Source: Candidatus Levyibacteriota bacterium (GTDB lineage Bacteria > Patescibacteria > Microgenomatia > Levybacterales > UBA12049). Taken from it: a DNA stretch of 64,000 nucleotides. The stretch lies in NCBI GenBank assembly GCA_016186625.1, contig JACPLG010000003.1, forward strand, positions 107,714-171,713, given 5' to 3'. The position numbers were made by a program, and so were the translations under genes. This document shows, piece by piece, positions 6,499 to 14,993 of this stretch. Numbering within the stretch: position 1 is the stretch's first letter; each line of letters starts with the position of its first letter. A model generated the notes under the pieces. The model saw only the letters and a list, made by a program, of their open reading frames with translations. It had not been told where the DNA came from and ran no database searches.

Positions 6499-8370
6499 AT
6501 GAATATAAAAAATAAGCTTTTGGGTTTTATTCAGCTTCCTATTCTTATTATCCTTATTGCTACCGGGGCACTGGGTACTTTTACAGTAGTCAAAGGCCCG
6601 GAGCTTGTTGAGGAGTATAAGCAGGGACAGCTTCAAAAAGAGTTGGCACAAAAAAGCCTGCCTCAGGGCGCTGCAACTGCGGATACAATTCTTGTAGGAT
6701 TTAGAACCGGAGTTCCCACCACCCAGCGGGATTTTATTCATCAAAAGCTTAGCATCGCTCTCAAAAAAAGAGTAAATCAAATAAATGCGGATGTTATTAA
6801 CGTTCCTGCTGGGACGCCGGTTTCGGAACTTATTGATAAATACAGACAAAATCCTCAGGTGGAATATGCAGAGCCCAATTTCCTTGCCGCCGCATTTTTA
6901 ACGCCAAATGACCCATATTACGGGAGCCAGTGGAATCTGCAAAAAGTTTTAGTGGAAGAAGCATATGATCTTGCCAAAGGAGGAGGGGCGCTTATTGCTG
7001 TTGTTGATACGGGTGTTGACGGGAGCCATCCTGATCTATCGGGACTTGTTATTGAGGGATATAACACAATTGATGAAAATAACAATTCTTTTGATGATCA
7101 CGGTCATGGGACGCATGTTGCAGGAATTGCATCAGCCCAAACCGACAACGGGAGCGGTATTGCAAGCATGTCCTTTGCATCAAGTGTCCTGCCGGTAAAA
7201 GTACTCAATAAAGACGGAGTAGGCACATACGCCGATGTTTCGGAGGGGATAATTTATGCTTCGGACAACGGCGCCCGGATTGTCAATTTAAGCCTGGGCG
7301 GAAGCTCAGACTCAGAAACACTTAAAAGAGCTGTAAGATACGCACAGTCAAAGGGAAGTATTTTAGTTGCGGCGGCAGGCAACAGCGGTAATGATGCGCC
7401 TGTCTACCCGGCCGCCTATGAGGGTGTTTTGGCGGTTTCCGCATCAGATAAAAATGATAATTTGGCGCCGTTTTCAAGCTATGGCAGTAATATTTTTGCC
7501 GCATCTCCGGGCGTTTCTATTACCTCATCTGTTCCAGGAAGCGACTACAAGCAAGCAAGCGGAACGTCCATGGCAGCGCCGCATGTCTCAGGGCTTTTAG
7601 CTTTATCAATCTCTCACAAACCGGAATTATCCAACTCGGAACTTATTGATCAGATAAAACAAAACGCTGAAAAGGTGGGTCAATACAGCTACAATGAAGA
7701 CGGATGGAACCCTTATTTTGGTTACGGCAGAATCAGTGCCGGAAAAACTCTTACTGCAATTTCATCGGATGAAACAACAGAAGAAGAGCCGGAGCCAACA
7801 TTAGATACATCCTCTTCCTCCCGTCTTTCCAAACAGGCAAAAGTGCCCCAGGCATATTCATTTTCCTTTGACTTGCAGGGTGCTGTTGAGGCAGTGAACA
7901 CCTTTGATAGCAAACTTACCCTGAAAGTGGGAGGAGGAACACCAAATGTTATGGAACGGCTTTCAGGCAATCTTATTGATGTATATATCAATTCACAAAC
8001 CAGAATAAAATATCAAGGCAGGACAATTTCATTAACCCAGGTTTCAAGCGGTTCACAGCTTAATATAAAAGGCAACATTATCCAAAACAGGCTTGTGGCG
8101 CTTGAAATAATTGTTCAATATCTTGCAACAGGACAGCCTATTGAGGCATTGCCAAATCAAAATCAGAATCCTGGACAGGAAAATATCCCGCAATCCCAAC
8201 AACAGGGTGAGCAGTCTCCTCAAGATTCAGGTCAATCATCGCAAGGCGGTGGAGCACCCCAAGTGCAATTGCCTCCTCAGGCAGGACAAGGTAAAGGAGT
8301 AAAGGGTATTTCTGTAATTTCATGGCTTCAGTTTATTCAGGAAAAAGCATTCGGATTATTTAATAAGTGA
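6499..8370 (+). CDS. Secreted S8 family serine peptidase (subtilase, thermitase-like) with C-terminal DUF5666-like domain
   Basis: About 623 residues from the ATG at 6499; an in-frame TTG five codons earlier is less likely. An N-terminal hydrophobic segment (residues 7-27) acts as signal or anchor. Residues 62-130 form an inhibitor-I9-like propeptide ending before LTPNDPYYGSQWNL. The catalytic triad is complete: D170 (VVDTGVDGSHPDL), H203 (HGHGTHVAGI) and S357 (SGTSMAAPHVSG). Residues of about 450-550 resemble a DUF5666 beta domain, and the C-terminus is a Gln/Pro/Gly-rich low-complexity linker ending in a short hydrophobic helix. It is followed 23 bp later by a secreted DUF5667 protein, so both probably act at the cell surface. 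Confidence 0.92.
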   Translation: MNIKNKLLGFIQLPILIILIATGALGTFTVVKGPELVEEYKQGQLQKELAQKSLPQGAATADTILVGFRTGVPTTQRDFIHQKLSIALKKRVNQINADVINVPAGTPVSELIDKYRQNPQVEYAEPNFLAAAFLTPNDPYYGSQWNLQKVLVEEAYDLAKGGGALIAVVDTGVDGSHPDLSGLVIEGYNTIDENNNSFDDHGHGTHVAGIASAQTDNGSGIASMSFASSVLPVKVLNKDGVGTYADVSEGIIYASDNGARIVNLSLGGSSDSETLKRAVRYAQSKGSILVAAAGNSGNDAPVYPAAYEGVLAVSASDKNDNLAPFSSYGSNIFAASPGVSITSSVPGSDYKQASGTSMAAPHVSGLLALSISHKPELSNSELIDQIKQNAEKVGQYSYNEDGWNPYFGYGRISAGKTLTAISSDETTEEEPEPTLDTSSSSRLSKQAKVPQAYSFSFDLQGAVEAVNTFDSKLTLKVGGGTPNVMERLSGNLIDVYINSQTRIKYQGRTISLTQVSSGSQLNIKGNIIQNRLVALEIIVQYLATGQPIEALPNQNQNPGQENIPQSQQQGEQSPQDSGQSSQGGGAPQVQLPPQAGQGKGVKGISVISWLQFIQEKAFGLFNK

Positions 8371-8380
8371 GAAAATGAAA

Positions 8381-8389
8381 AGGAGGTGA
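8381..8389 (+). promoter_or_regulatory. Strong Shine-Dalgarno AGGAGGTGA for the DUF5667 gene
   Basis: A near-perfect anti-SD match 4 nt before the ATG at 8394. It shows that internal operon genes here use SD-led initiation while many first genes appear leaderless. Confidence 0.8.
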
Positions 8390-8393
8390 GAAA

Positions 8394-9104
8394 ATGTTAA
8401 AGAAACTAATATTATTAGTGCTTGCTTTATTTTTGTTTGCCGGAGTAGCGCAAGCCCAAACTGAAGAGTTACCGGATCCCGGTATTACACCGGACAGCCC
8501 GCTATATTTTTTTGATACCTTGGGAGAAAACATTGGTTTGTTTTTTGCTTTTGGAGATGAAGCAAAAACAAGAAAAGCTGTTGAAATTGCAAATGAAAAA
8601 GTAGCCGAAGCACAGGCAATGGCTGAAAAAGGTAATGAGGATGCGGCAGAAATTGCAGCAGAACGTTATGGTAAGGTAATAAGTACGGCTGCTGAAAGTC
8701 TTGCAGCTTCGGCAAGAAGCGGTGAAGGCTTTGATGAAGCTTTGGCCCAGCTTATTGCACAGGCAACATCCATCCATTTAAGTGTTTTGGCCGATGTATA
8801 TGACAGGGTTCCTGATCAGGCAAAGTCATCCATTGAGCGGGCAATGCAGGAAAGCGTTAGAGGAGGAGAAGAAGCATTGAATGCTGTTTCGGGAGAAAAA
8901 CGAGAAGAGGTAATGCAACAAGTTGAGGAGAAAAGGCAAGAGGTTAAGCAAAAACTCGATACCTTGCGTAAAGAAGGAAAACCAATTCCAAATATCCAAA
9001 CGGGTAATGAACAGGGAGCGCCTGAAGGAGCAGGAGGAGCTGGTGGCGGAAACAGCGGAGCCCAAAATGTTGGAAGACCAGAGCAAGTTCCGGGAAGACC
9101 GTAA
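8394..9104 (+). CDS. DUF5667 secreted helical protein, with in-frame stop before a possible C-terminal extension
   Basis: 236 residues. A signal peptide (residues 1-21, ending AQAQ) is followed by the DUF5667 hallmark PDPGITPDSPLYFFDTLGENI, then long charged helices rich in Ala/Glu and a Gly/Pro-rich tail ending PGRP. The gene ends at a TAA (9102-9104), but the same frame stays open for 47 more codons to a second TAA at 9246-9248. The extension reads like protein, including GLSDAEIKDRLERTGLPG. Function of DUF5667 is unknown; it is common in CPR surface proteins. It is paired with the subtilase upstream. Confidence 0.85.
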   Translation: MLKKLILLVLALFLFAGVAQAQTEELPDPGITPDSPLYFFDTLGENIGLFFAFGDEAKTRKAVEIANEKVAEAQAMAEKGNEDAAEIAAERYGKVISTAAESLAASARSGEGFDEALAQLIAQATSIHLSVLADVYDRVPDQAKSSIERAMQESVRGGEEALNAVSGEKREEVMQQVEEKRQEVKQKLDTLRKEGKPIPNIQTGNEQGAPEGAGGAGGGNSGAQNVGRPEQVPGRP

Positions 9105-9248
9105 GAAGGTAAAGCTCGTGAATGGCGGATTAGTTCGCCAGAAGAAGGAAGACCCGGATTATCAGATGCTGAAATTAAAGATCGGTTAGAAAGAACAGGA
9201 TTGCCTGGTGACCAGGTTAAGTATTTCCTGAAAAGAATGGCTACCTAA
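9105..9248 (+). pseudogene. In-frame C-terminal remnant of the DUF5667 gene after a TAA codon
   Basis: Codons following 9104 in the same frame encode EGKAREW, then EEGRPGLSDAEI and GDQVKYFLKRMAT before a TAA. The amino-acid texture is helical and charged like the upstream protein. A single nonsense change is the simplest explanation; readthrough cannot be excluded. Confidence 0.5.
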
Positions 9249-9273
9249 GTTTATAGCCTAGAGATTTCTCTGA

Positions 9274-9279
9274 TATAAT
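9274..9279 (+). promoter_or_regulatory. -10 box (TATAAT) of mltG
   Basis: TATAAT ends 9 nt before the mltG ATG; the intervening bases include CCCC, resembling the TATAATTGCCCC repeat motif found at 2-4.4 kb. Confidence 0.55.
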
Positions 9280-9288
9280 AATTCCCCA

Positions 9289-10254
9289 ATGAAGAAAGTT
9301 ATTCTGCTTTTGATTATTTTCCTCGCAGTTTTGGGACTACTTTTTTATTTTTTAAGTCTGCTTCTGCCTACCGGCAAAAGTGATAAAGTTGAAATAGTAA
9401 TTTTAAAAACACAAAGAGGCGACTCCACGGCACTTGTCCTTGAAGAGAAAGGCTTTATCCGCTCTTTTGCGGCATTTAATGTTGCCTACATAATTTTAGG
9501 AAGTCCCAAAATTGAAGAAGGGGGATATTATTTTTCAAAAAATATGTCTACTTGGAAAATAATTGATGAGCTAGCAGATGGTCCTGACTTAAAAGAAGTG
9601 GTAATCACAGAAGGCTTGCGAAAAGAGCAAATCGGTGAAAGACTTGGGAAAGTGCTGGGATGGACAGACGAGGAACTGGACAAATGGAATAATGTCTATA
9701 CTGAAATGAAACCGGAATACACCGAGGGTGTATATTTTCCGGACACCTATCTTATTCCGGTTAAAGAAAGCGGTCCGCTTGTTGCTGCACGAATGATTAA
9801 TAATTTTAATGAAAAATTTGCGCCATATTTTGAACAAGCAGCAGCAAAAAATATCAAGTGGACTACAGTTTTAAAAATTGCATCTCTTATTGAGCGAGAA
9901 GCTGCAGGAAGAGAGGACATGTCGCTAATCTCAGGGATTATCTGGAATAGGCTTGAGAATAATCAAAGACTGGACATTGATGCAACCATTCAATATGCTA
10001 TTGGCAAAAGAAGTGGAAATTGGTGGTCACGAGTTAGTGGGTCTGATATTAGAAACACTGACTCAGTATATAACACCTATAAATACTCCGGTCTTCCGCC
10101 AACACCTATTGCCAATCCCTCCCTTTCGGCAATCAAAGCTGCACTAAATCCCAGGCAAACAGAATGCTTTTATTACCTTCACTCAAGTGGCCAAATTTAC
10201 TGCTCCGTTACTTACGAAGAACATTTGGAAAACATTAAAAAATATTTGAATTGA
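9289..10254 (+). CDS. mltG: Endolytic murein transglycosylase MltG (YceG-like)
   Basis: 321 residues: an N-terminal membrane anchor (residues 2-25) and a periplasmic or extracytoplasmic YceG domain. The catalytic Glu region is ASLIEREAAG (about residue 203), followed by SGIIWNRLENNQRLDIDATIQYA and the conserved NTYKYSGLPPTPIANPSLSAI and FYYLHSSGQ blocks. The enzyme cleaves nascent glycan strands during peptidoglycan synthesis. Length and domain order are normal. It converges on purH with 2 bp between them. Confidence 0.95.
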   Translation: MKKVILLLIIFLAVLGLLFYFLSLLLPTGKSDKVEIVILKTQRGDSTALVLEEKGFIRSFAAFNVAYIILGSPKIEEGGYYFSKNMSTWKIIDELADGPDLKEVVITEGLRKEQIGERLGKVLGWTDEELDKWNNVYTEMKPEYTEGVYFPDTYLIPVKESGPLVAARMINNFNEKFAPYFEQAAAKNIKWTTVLKIASLIEREAAGREDMSLISGIIWNRLENNQRLDIDATIQYAIGKRSGNWWSRVSGSDIRNTDSVYNTYKYSGLPPTPIANPSLSAIKAALNPRQTECFYYLHSSGQIYCSVTYEEHLENIKKYLN

Positions 10255-10256
10255 TT

Positions 10257-11864
10257 TTAGTGCCAGAATTTTCGCTGCCCCGTGAAGACCATTGGAATTT
10301 TTGCTTTGTTCGCCATATCGATCGATGCCTGATCATTGACAGAACCCCCTTGTTGAATAATTGCTCCGATACCTGCTTTTGCTGCGAGTTTTACTGAGTC
10401 AGCAAACGGGAAAAAACTGTCACTTGCCAGAATTGCATGGCGAGCCAACTTACCCGCTTGCTCAAGTGCAATTTTTGTGGCCCTAACCCGGGAAGTTTGG
10501 CCAGATCCAATTCCTCTTGTCATAGGTAAATCTTTGTCAACAATAATTATGGTGTTTGAGCGAATTCTTCCGATAAATTTCCATGCTATTTTCATTTGTT
10601 CTAATTGTTTTTTTGTCGGCTTAAACTTTCCGGCAACTTTCCAGTTTAAAGAATTAAACCTATCATCCCAATCCTGCATAACAAACCCGCCGTCAAAAAA
10701 ACGCAAATGCTTTTTATTTGATCTTTTTCCTGGGATTTTTCCGAATATATAAATTCCCGTACTTTTTCTGACATTTTTTATAAACTCCGACGCTTTATCT
10801 TCAATTGCTGGCGCTGCGATAATATCTATTAAAACCCCACTCTCTTCTTTAAATGCTGCAAAAGTTTTAGCTGTCTTAAAATCAATTGGCTTATTAAGAA
10901 CAATTACTCCGCCAAAAGCTGACTGCGGATCTGCTTCAACAGCTCGTTCAAGCGCTTGTGATGTTGAACTTCCCAGCGCGATTCCTGAGGGACTGTTGTG
11001 TTTTATGACAACGGCGCATGGTTCTTTAAAAATTCTCACTGATTCAAGTCCTGAGAAAATATCTGTAAAATTTGTTGCCGAGAGGTCTCTTCCAGTTACT
11101 TTCTCAAGGTTTGCAAGAGGAGAATTTGTATTTGGCTCTATGTAAACAGCAGATTTTTGATGAGGATTATCACCATATCGCAAGTCGATCTTTTTTCTTC
11201 CCGGAATTGCTATTTCCTGGGGAAATTTATTTTTATTCGGCTCAAGATATATTGAAATTTGCGAATCGTAAAAAGATAAATGTCTAAATGCTTTTGCCGC
11301 AAGTTTTTGTCTTAAACGATTTGTCAAAAGTATACTACTATGTAGTAGTGTACTTAATGACTCATAATCTTTTGGGTCAACAATAACTAAAACGTTCTTG
11401 AAGTTTTTTGCTGCTGCTCTAATCATAGTTGGTCCACCAACATCAATACTCTCTATTGCATCTCCTACTTTAACTTTTGGATTTGCAATTGTTTGCTCAA
11501 AAGGATAAAGGTTGCAAACGACTATCTCAATATTTTTTATTTTTAATTTTTTTGCTTCTTTAATGTGTTTTCTGTTTCTTCGGTCAAATAAAATTCCACC
11601 TTCTATTTGAAAACTGATGGTTTTCATTCTTCCGTCAAAACTTTCAGGATTACCGGTTATTTCTTGGATTGGAATAACCTTCAAACCCGCATCGATTAAA
11701 ACTTTAGCAGTTCCTCCGGTTGAAATAATTTTATATCCGAGCAGACTAATGATCTTTGCAAAATCTATAATTCCCGACTTATCAAAAACACTGATAAGAG
11801 CATATTTTTCCAAAGACTTCGAACTTTTGGCAGTTCCTTTGGGGATTTTCTTATTTGCTGCCAT
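10257..11864 (-). CDS. purH: Bifunctional AICAR transformylase / IMP cyclohydrolase PurH
   Basis: About 535 residues. The N-terminal MGS-like cyclohydrolase domain starts at ALISVFDKSGIIDFAKIISLLGYKIISTGGTAK, followed by the AICARFT domain with LRYGDNPHQKSAVY, KHNSPSGIALG, SAFGGVIVLNKPI and the C-terminal DSFFPFADSVKLAAKAGIGAIIQQGGSVND. It performs the last two steps of IMP synthesis. With purA and purB in this window it covers AICAR to AMP. ATG at 11864 is chosen over a TTG two codons upstream. A perfect 7-bp-arm palindrome lies inside the gene at 11335-11350. Confidence 0.96.
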   Translation of the reverse strand: MAANKKIPKGTAKSSKSLEKYALISVFDKSGIIDFAKIISLLGYKIISTGGTAKVLIDAGLKVIPIQEITGNPESFDGRMKTISFQIEGGILFDRRNRKHIKEAKKLKIKNIEIVVCNLYPFEQTIANPKVKVGDAIESIDVGGPTMIRAAAKNFKNVLVIVDPKDYESLSTLLHSSILLTNRLRQKLAAKAFRHLSFYDSQISIYLEPNKNKFPQEIAIPGRKKIDLRYGDNPHQKSAVYIEPNTNSPLANLEKVTGRDLSATNFTDIFSGLESVRIFKEPCAVVIKHNSPSGIALGSSTSQALERAVEADPQSAFGGVIVLNKPIDFKTAKTFAAFKEESGVLIDIIAAPAIEDKASEFIKNVRKSTGIYIFGKIPGKRSNKKHLRFFDGGFVMQDWDDRFNSLNWKVAGKFKPTKKQLEQMKIAWKFIGRIRSNTIIIVDKDLPMTRGIGSGQTSRVRATKIALEQAGKLARHAILASDSFFPFADSVKLAAKAGIGAIIQQGGSVNDQASIDMANKAKIPMVFTGQRKFWH

Positions 11865-11921
11865 AAACAACTAGTTTTATATATGAAATTGGCCCACGGT
11901 GTCAAGAAGTTTAAAAAGTGC

Positions 11922-11927
11922 TATAAT
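11922..11927 (+). promoter_or_regulatory. Extended -10 box (TGCTATAAT) of def
   Basis: TGC-TATAAT 10 nt before the def ATG at 11938, favouring that start over an in-frame TTG upstream at 11899. Confidence 0.6.
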
Positions 11928-11937
11928 TCCACTCACT

Positions 11938-12525
11938 ATGGCTGTCAGAAAAGTTATCCAAGCAGGAGACAAAAAATTAAAAGCAAAAAATAAAATTGTT
12001 ACAGATTTTAAAGGTGCAAAAATTCAGAAACTTATTAAAGATCTGATTTCTACCAATGAAAAGGCAAATTTAATCGGTATTGCCTCTCCTCAAATTGGAG
12101 AAAATTATATGGTCTTTGTAACTTATCCCAGAAATACAAGAGCTAGAAAACTTGGAAAAGGCGATAAATTAAGAGTTTATATAAATCCCAAAATCACATA
12201 TAAATCCAAAAAGCAAAATTTGATTTACGAGGGCTGTGGTAGTGTTGCCAGTGGTGCAATTTTTGGACCAGTAAAGAGACCTGAAGAAATAGAGGTTGAG
12301 GCAATTGATGAAAAAGGGCAGAGATTTAGTCTGCGAGCGGACGGAATTTTAGCTCGGGTTATTCAACACGAATATGATCATCTCCAGGGAATTGAATTTA
12401 TTCAAAATGTGAACGATTATTCAAAAATTGTAGTTGAAGAGCATTACAGAAAAAATATAAGGAATTCTGCACAGCAGAAAAAGAATTCTTTAATTACTAA
12501 AATTGACTACAAGGTAGTAAAATAG
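11938..12525 (+). CDS. def: Peptide deformylase
   Basis: 195 residues. All three motifs are present: GIASPQIG (motif 1), YEGCGSV (motif 2; the usual EGCLS has Gly in place of Leu) and QHEYDHLQG (motif 3, HExxH). The metal ligands are therefore Cys and two His. It removes N-formyl groups from nascent proteins. The C-terminal extension of about 35 residues is Lys/Asn-rich and contains an internal DNA palindrome (12465-12479). The 3' end overlaps the convergent beta-lactamase-fold gene by 19 bp. Confidence 0.92.
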   Translation: MAVRKVIQAGDKKLKAKNKIVTDFKGAKIQKLIKDLISTNEKANLIGIASPQIGENYMVFVTYPRNTRARKLGKGDKLRVYINPKITYKSKKQNLIYEGCGSVASGAIFGPVKRPEEIEVEAIDEKGQRFSLRADGILARVIQHEYDHLQGIEFIQNVNDYSKIVVEEHYRKNIRNSAQQKKNSLITKIDYKVVK

Positions 12526-13448
12526 TCATAAACTGCTTTTGAGAAATTTGCAATAGACTCGATTGCTTTCTTTACGTCATTTGTATCTGTCAAGACCACA
12601 ATTATATAATCTCCTTTTGAAGAATAAACTATTCCTGCGTCGTGCTTAGCATTAAACAGCTCTCCAGTTTTGTGAGCCACCGGAGTATTTTTTTGTAAAT
12701 ATTTCGGTATTCTGTCATTTAGGGTTTGATTTTTAAGAATATCAACCATTTTTTCTGAATAATCCTTATCAATGATTTCTCCTTTATAAAGTTTTTCAAA
12801 AAATAAGGAAGTATCCTCAGCAGTTGTCTGAGGCGGCTGCCGGAAATTTGAGTTTTTAAAATTATAGTCTTTTAAAAATTGGATGACATTTGTTGTCCCT
12901 GAGCGGGAGGCAACAAGAAGAGCTGCATAATTATCAGAGATCGTAATCATCCGCTCAATTGCATCACCAGTACTCATACTAATAAACCTCGGTTCTTCTT
13001 CCAGAGATGGGCTGGGGCTAAATCCTTCAAGGGTGGGTGTTGGAGTTGTTGTTGAAAGTGTATCATCTAAATAACTAAGAGGAAGGGTAAGAACATCATC
13101 CTCACTAAGTAATCCATCCTTAATTTTCTGAAACGCAACTGCCATTATCCAAAGTTTATAAAGGCTGGCAGAATTAAATTTTTTGTTTTCATTATAAAAA
13201 TAATTCTCTCCTGTTTTTAAATTTTTTATAACAATTGCATATTCCCCACTGTTGTTTAATAAATGCTTCTCTGCAATATCCGCAAGTTTACTTTCACGGG
13301 TATCTGCTGGTAAAACAATAGCTCGGGATAAATTTTCTCTTTTTAAATTCTCCTCATTTTGCAAATTAGCTAAATAATAAATAACTGAAGGAATAAGAAA
13401 TAGGGCCGATATAAAAAATAAGAGGATAATTAGCAATTTTATTTTCAC
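12507..13448 (-). CDS. Class A beta-lactamase-fold serine hydrolase (membrane-anchored)
   Basis: 313 residues. An N-terminal hydrophobic segment (residues 4-26) anchors or exports it. Penicillin-binding motifs are all present: SLYK (SxxK), SDN in ISDNYAALL and KTG in AHKTGEL. A Thr/Pro-rich insertion (TTTPTPTLEG) lies before the SDN block. Family members are class A beta-lactamases or D,D-peptidase-like hydrolases. The Glu of the omega loop could be in TAEDTSLFF, but I cannot assign it with certainty, so beta-lactam hydrolysis is not claimed. A paralogue lies at 47531-48418. Confidence 0.85.
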   Translation of the reverse strand: MKIKLLIILLFFISALFLIPSVIYYLANLQNEENLKRENLSRAIVLPADTRESKLADIAEKHLLNNSGEYAIVIKNLKTGENYFYNENKKFNSASLYKLWIMAVAFQKIKDGLLSEDDVLTLPLSYLDDTLSTTTPTPTLEGFSPSPSLEEEPRFISMSTGDAIERMITISDNYAALLVASRSGTTNVIQFLKDYNFKNSNFRQPPQTTAEDTSLFFEKLYKGEIIDKDYSEKMVDILKNQTLNDRIPKYLQKNTPVAHKTGELFNAKHDAGIVYSSKGDYIIVVLTDTNDVKKAIESIANFSKAVYDYFTTL

Positions 13449-13497
13449 TCACCAAATTTAAACACAATTCGAGGTGTCAAACAAGTCCGAAAAATGA

Positions 13498-13884
13498 TTA
13501 AAATCCAAACTCCCTGGCAAACAAATCTGCCTCTTTTTCCTGTTTCCTAATTTCTTTTTTAGACTGTCTCTCAAGTACGGAATTTCTATGCCCAAGAATT
13601 ACATGTCCAATCTCATGTGCAATTGAATGGTAAATTTGTTTTTTGTTTTGTAATAAAAGATCATCGCTTAAAAAAATAAGATGCTGACTTTTTAAGTCAT
13701 CTCCTGTAAAAGTAAAAGCCCACGCATCTTCCAAAGAAGACATAAACCAGCATGTTTTTGTAATTTTCGAAGTGATGTTTTTTGGCATCTCTGACAAAAC
13801 CTCACAAACTGCTAGTTTCATCCTTTTAGTACCAACCAATTTGCCATTAAATTCATGATAAATTTCACTTACATCTTTTTTCAT
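13498..13884 (-). CDS. ImmA/IrrE-type (M78) zinc metallopeptidase-like protein
   Basis: 128 residues. The HExxH site is in SIAHEIGHVILGH, with a downstream Glu in KEADLFAREFGF as likely third ligand, the M78 pattern. Family members cleave phage or element repressors in stress regulation, or act as toxin-like peptidases. No adjacent XRE regulator is present, so the target is unknown. It stands alone between the beta-lactamase-fold gene and the metal/redox island. Confidence 0.8.
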   Translation of the reverse strand: MKKDVSEIYHEFNGKLVGTKRMKLAVCEVLSEMPKNITSKITKTCWFMSSLEDAWAFTFTGDDLKSQHLIFLSDDLLLQNKKQIYHSIAHEIGHVILGHRNSVLERQSKKEIRKQEKEADLFAREFGF

Positions 13885-13930
13885 TTTAAAAATTATATCA
13901 GAAGACTGAAGGGGTTAAATGTGGCATCTG

Positions 13931-14416
13931 CTATTCATAACGAATTTCTATTCTGTCGCCGTCGCGCATATGGTAATTTTCAAAATCCCTATTTGCCTTT
14001 CCATTAACCAACATTTTAACAGCGGCCTCTGAGGAATTTTTAAATTCAAAAATTTGAGATGAATTAAATTGCTTTTCCCAAATTTCAAAAAATCTTCCTA
14101 ATCGAGTTTCATCTTTGGTTACTAATCCATTCATCTCCATATGAAGGATTCCTTCTGGAGCGTCATCGTGAGTATGGATCTCTTCGTGCTTTGTGGGCAA
14201 AATTCCAATATTCGCAGGGGTTTCTTGTTTTTCTCCGTTTACATAAATTTCAAGTCTTGGATGCCAATGAAGCCCGTTTTCCGCCACAATTTGCTCTTCC
14301 GGAACAGAAGAGTTGTTGTTGCTTGATAATAGAAGAGCCCCGCCTATTAATATGGCAAGTGTAAAAATTCCTATCCCTCCTATAATTTTTATATCTTTGC
14401 TAAGTTGTATGCTCAT
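13931..14416 (-). CDS. Membrane-anchored His-rich (HWH) protein, unknown, last gene of the dsbA operon
   Basis: About 161 residues from the ATG at 14416, which overlaps the upstream gene by 17 bp; a longer frame to 14491 runs through that gene and is unlikely. One transmembrane segment lies at residues 11-31, followed by an exposed domain with GLHWHPRLEIYVNGE, NIGILPTKHEEIHTHDD and GILHMEMNGLV. The seven or so histidines and a Met suggest copper or other metal binding. Similar proteins occur in archaea and CPR beside DsbA and VKOR genes as far as I recall, but no function is established. Confidence 0.75.
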   Translation of the reverse strand: MSIQLSKDIKIIGGIGIFTLAILIGGALLLSSNNNSSVPEEQIVAENGLHWHPRLEIYVNGEKQETPANIGILPTKHEEIHTHDDAPEGILHMEMNGLVTKDETRLGRFFEIWEKQFNSSQIFEFKNSSEAAVKMLVNGKANRDFENYHMRDGDRIEIRYE

Positions 14417-14993
14417 GACCTGTTCCACCGCAAGCATCGGAAATGTCCCAAAGATTGGCAATTTGCTCAGAATCCCATCCGAAGTCAGCAATTAATTTCT
14501 TTGCTAATCCCTCATATGCGTCCCAATGCCAGCATTTGCAGCAGCACGGTCCTCCTTCATCAGACATTTTCATGGCTTCATTGTAGATAGTTTGCTGCTC
14601 GGAAGTTAATTCAATCTCCTCAAAAAATTTAAAAAGCTGTTTTGCCTGAGATGCTGAAATATCATACGGATCGGTGGGGATAATCGAAATATCCTTATAT
14701 TTTTTTAAACCTTCAATTTGCTCCTGATAAGCATGGCGATCCATTTTATCACAGCATGAACCCTGGATTCTTTGATCATCAGGATAATTAAAAACTATCT
14801 CCTTTTGAAGACCGCAATTATTACTTGTTTGCGAAACTAGATAATTAAACTTTTGGTCCGAACCCGAAGCTGCATTTGCATCACCAAGCTCAATTTCTCC
14901 CTGAACATTATTAGTCGGTTTTTCCCAGTTAAAAGCCAAATATCCCAATACTCCAATTACCCCAATAAGCAGTAAAACTAAAAGATAACGCAT
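14400..14993 (-). CDS. Membrane-anchored Cys-rich protein with CCCKC motif (PCYCGC-like), unknown
   Basis: 197 residues from the ATG at 14993, which shares its A with the upstream TAA stop (TAATG). A signal or anchor (residues 2-20) is followed by an exposed region with CCDKMDRHAY, DPYDISASQAKQLFKFFEEI, and then GGPCCCKCWHWDAYEGLAKKLI and WDISDACGG, ending GHEHTT. The CCCKCWH block resembles the PCYCGC family motif of Gram-positive lipoproteins. Multiple Cys and His suggest a metal or disulfide function. The ORF can extend to 15149 upstream, but that part lies inside the previous gene. Confidence 0.75.
   Translation of the reverse strand: MRYLLVLLLIGVIGVLGYLAFNWEKPTNNVQGEIELGDANAASGSDQKFNYLVSQTSNNCGLQKEIVFNYPDDQRIQGSCCDKMDRHAYQEQIEGLKKYKDISIIPTDPYDISASQAKQLFKFFEEIELTSEQQTIYNEAMKMSDEGGPCCCKCWHWDAYEGLAKKLIADFGWDSEQIANLWDISDACGGTGHEHTT

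Noticed and set aside
9102..9104. Stop-codon recoding as explanation of the DUF5667 extension
   Set aside because: The codon is TAA, used as a stop throughout the window; known CPR recoding concerns TGA, which also acts as a normal stop here (for example hicA).
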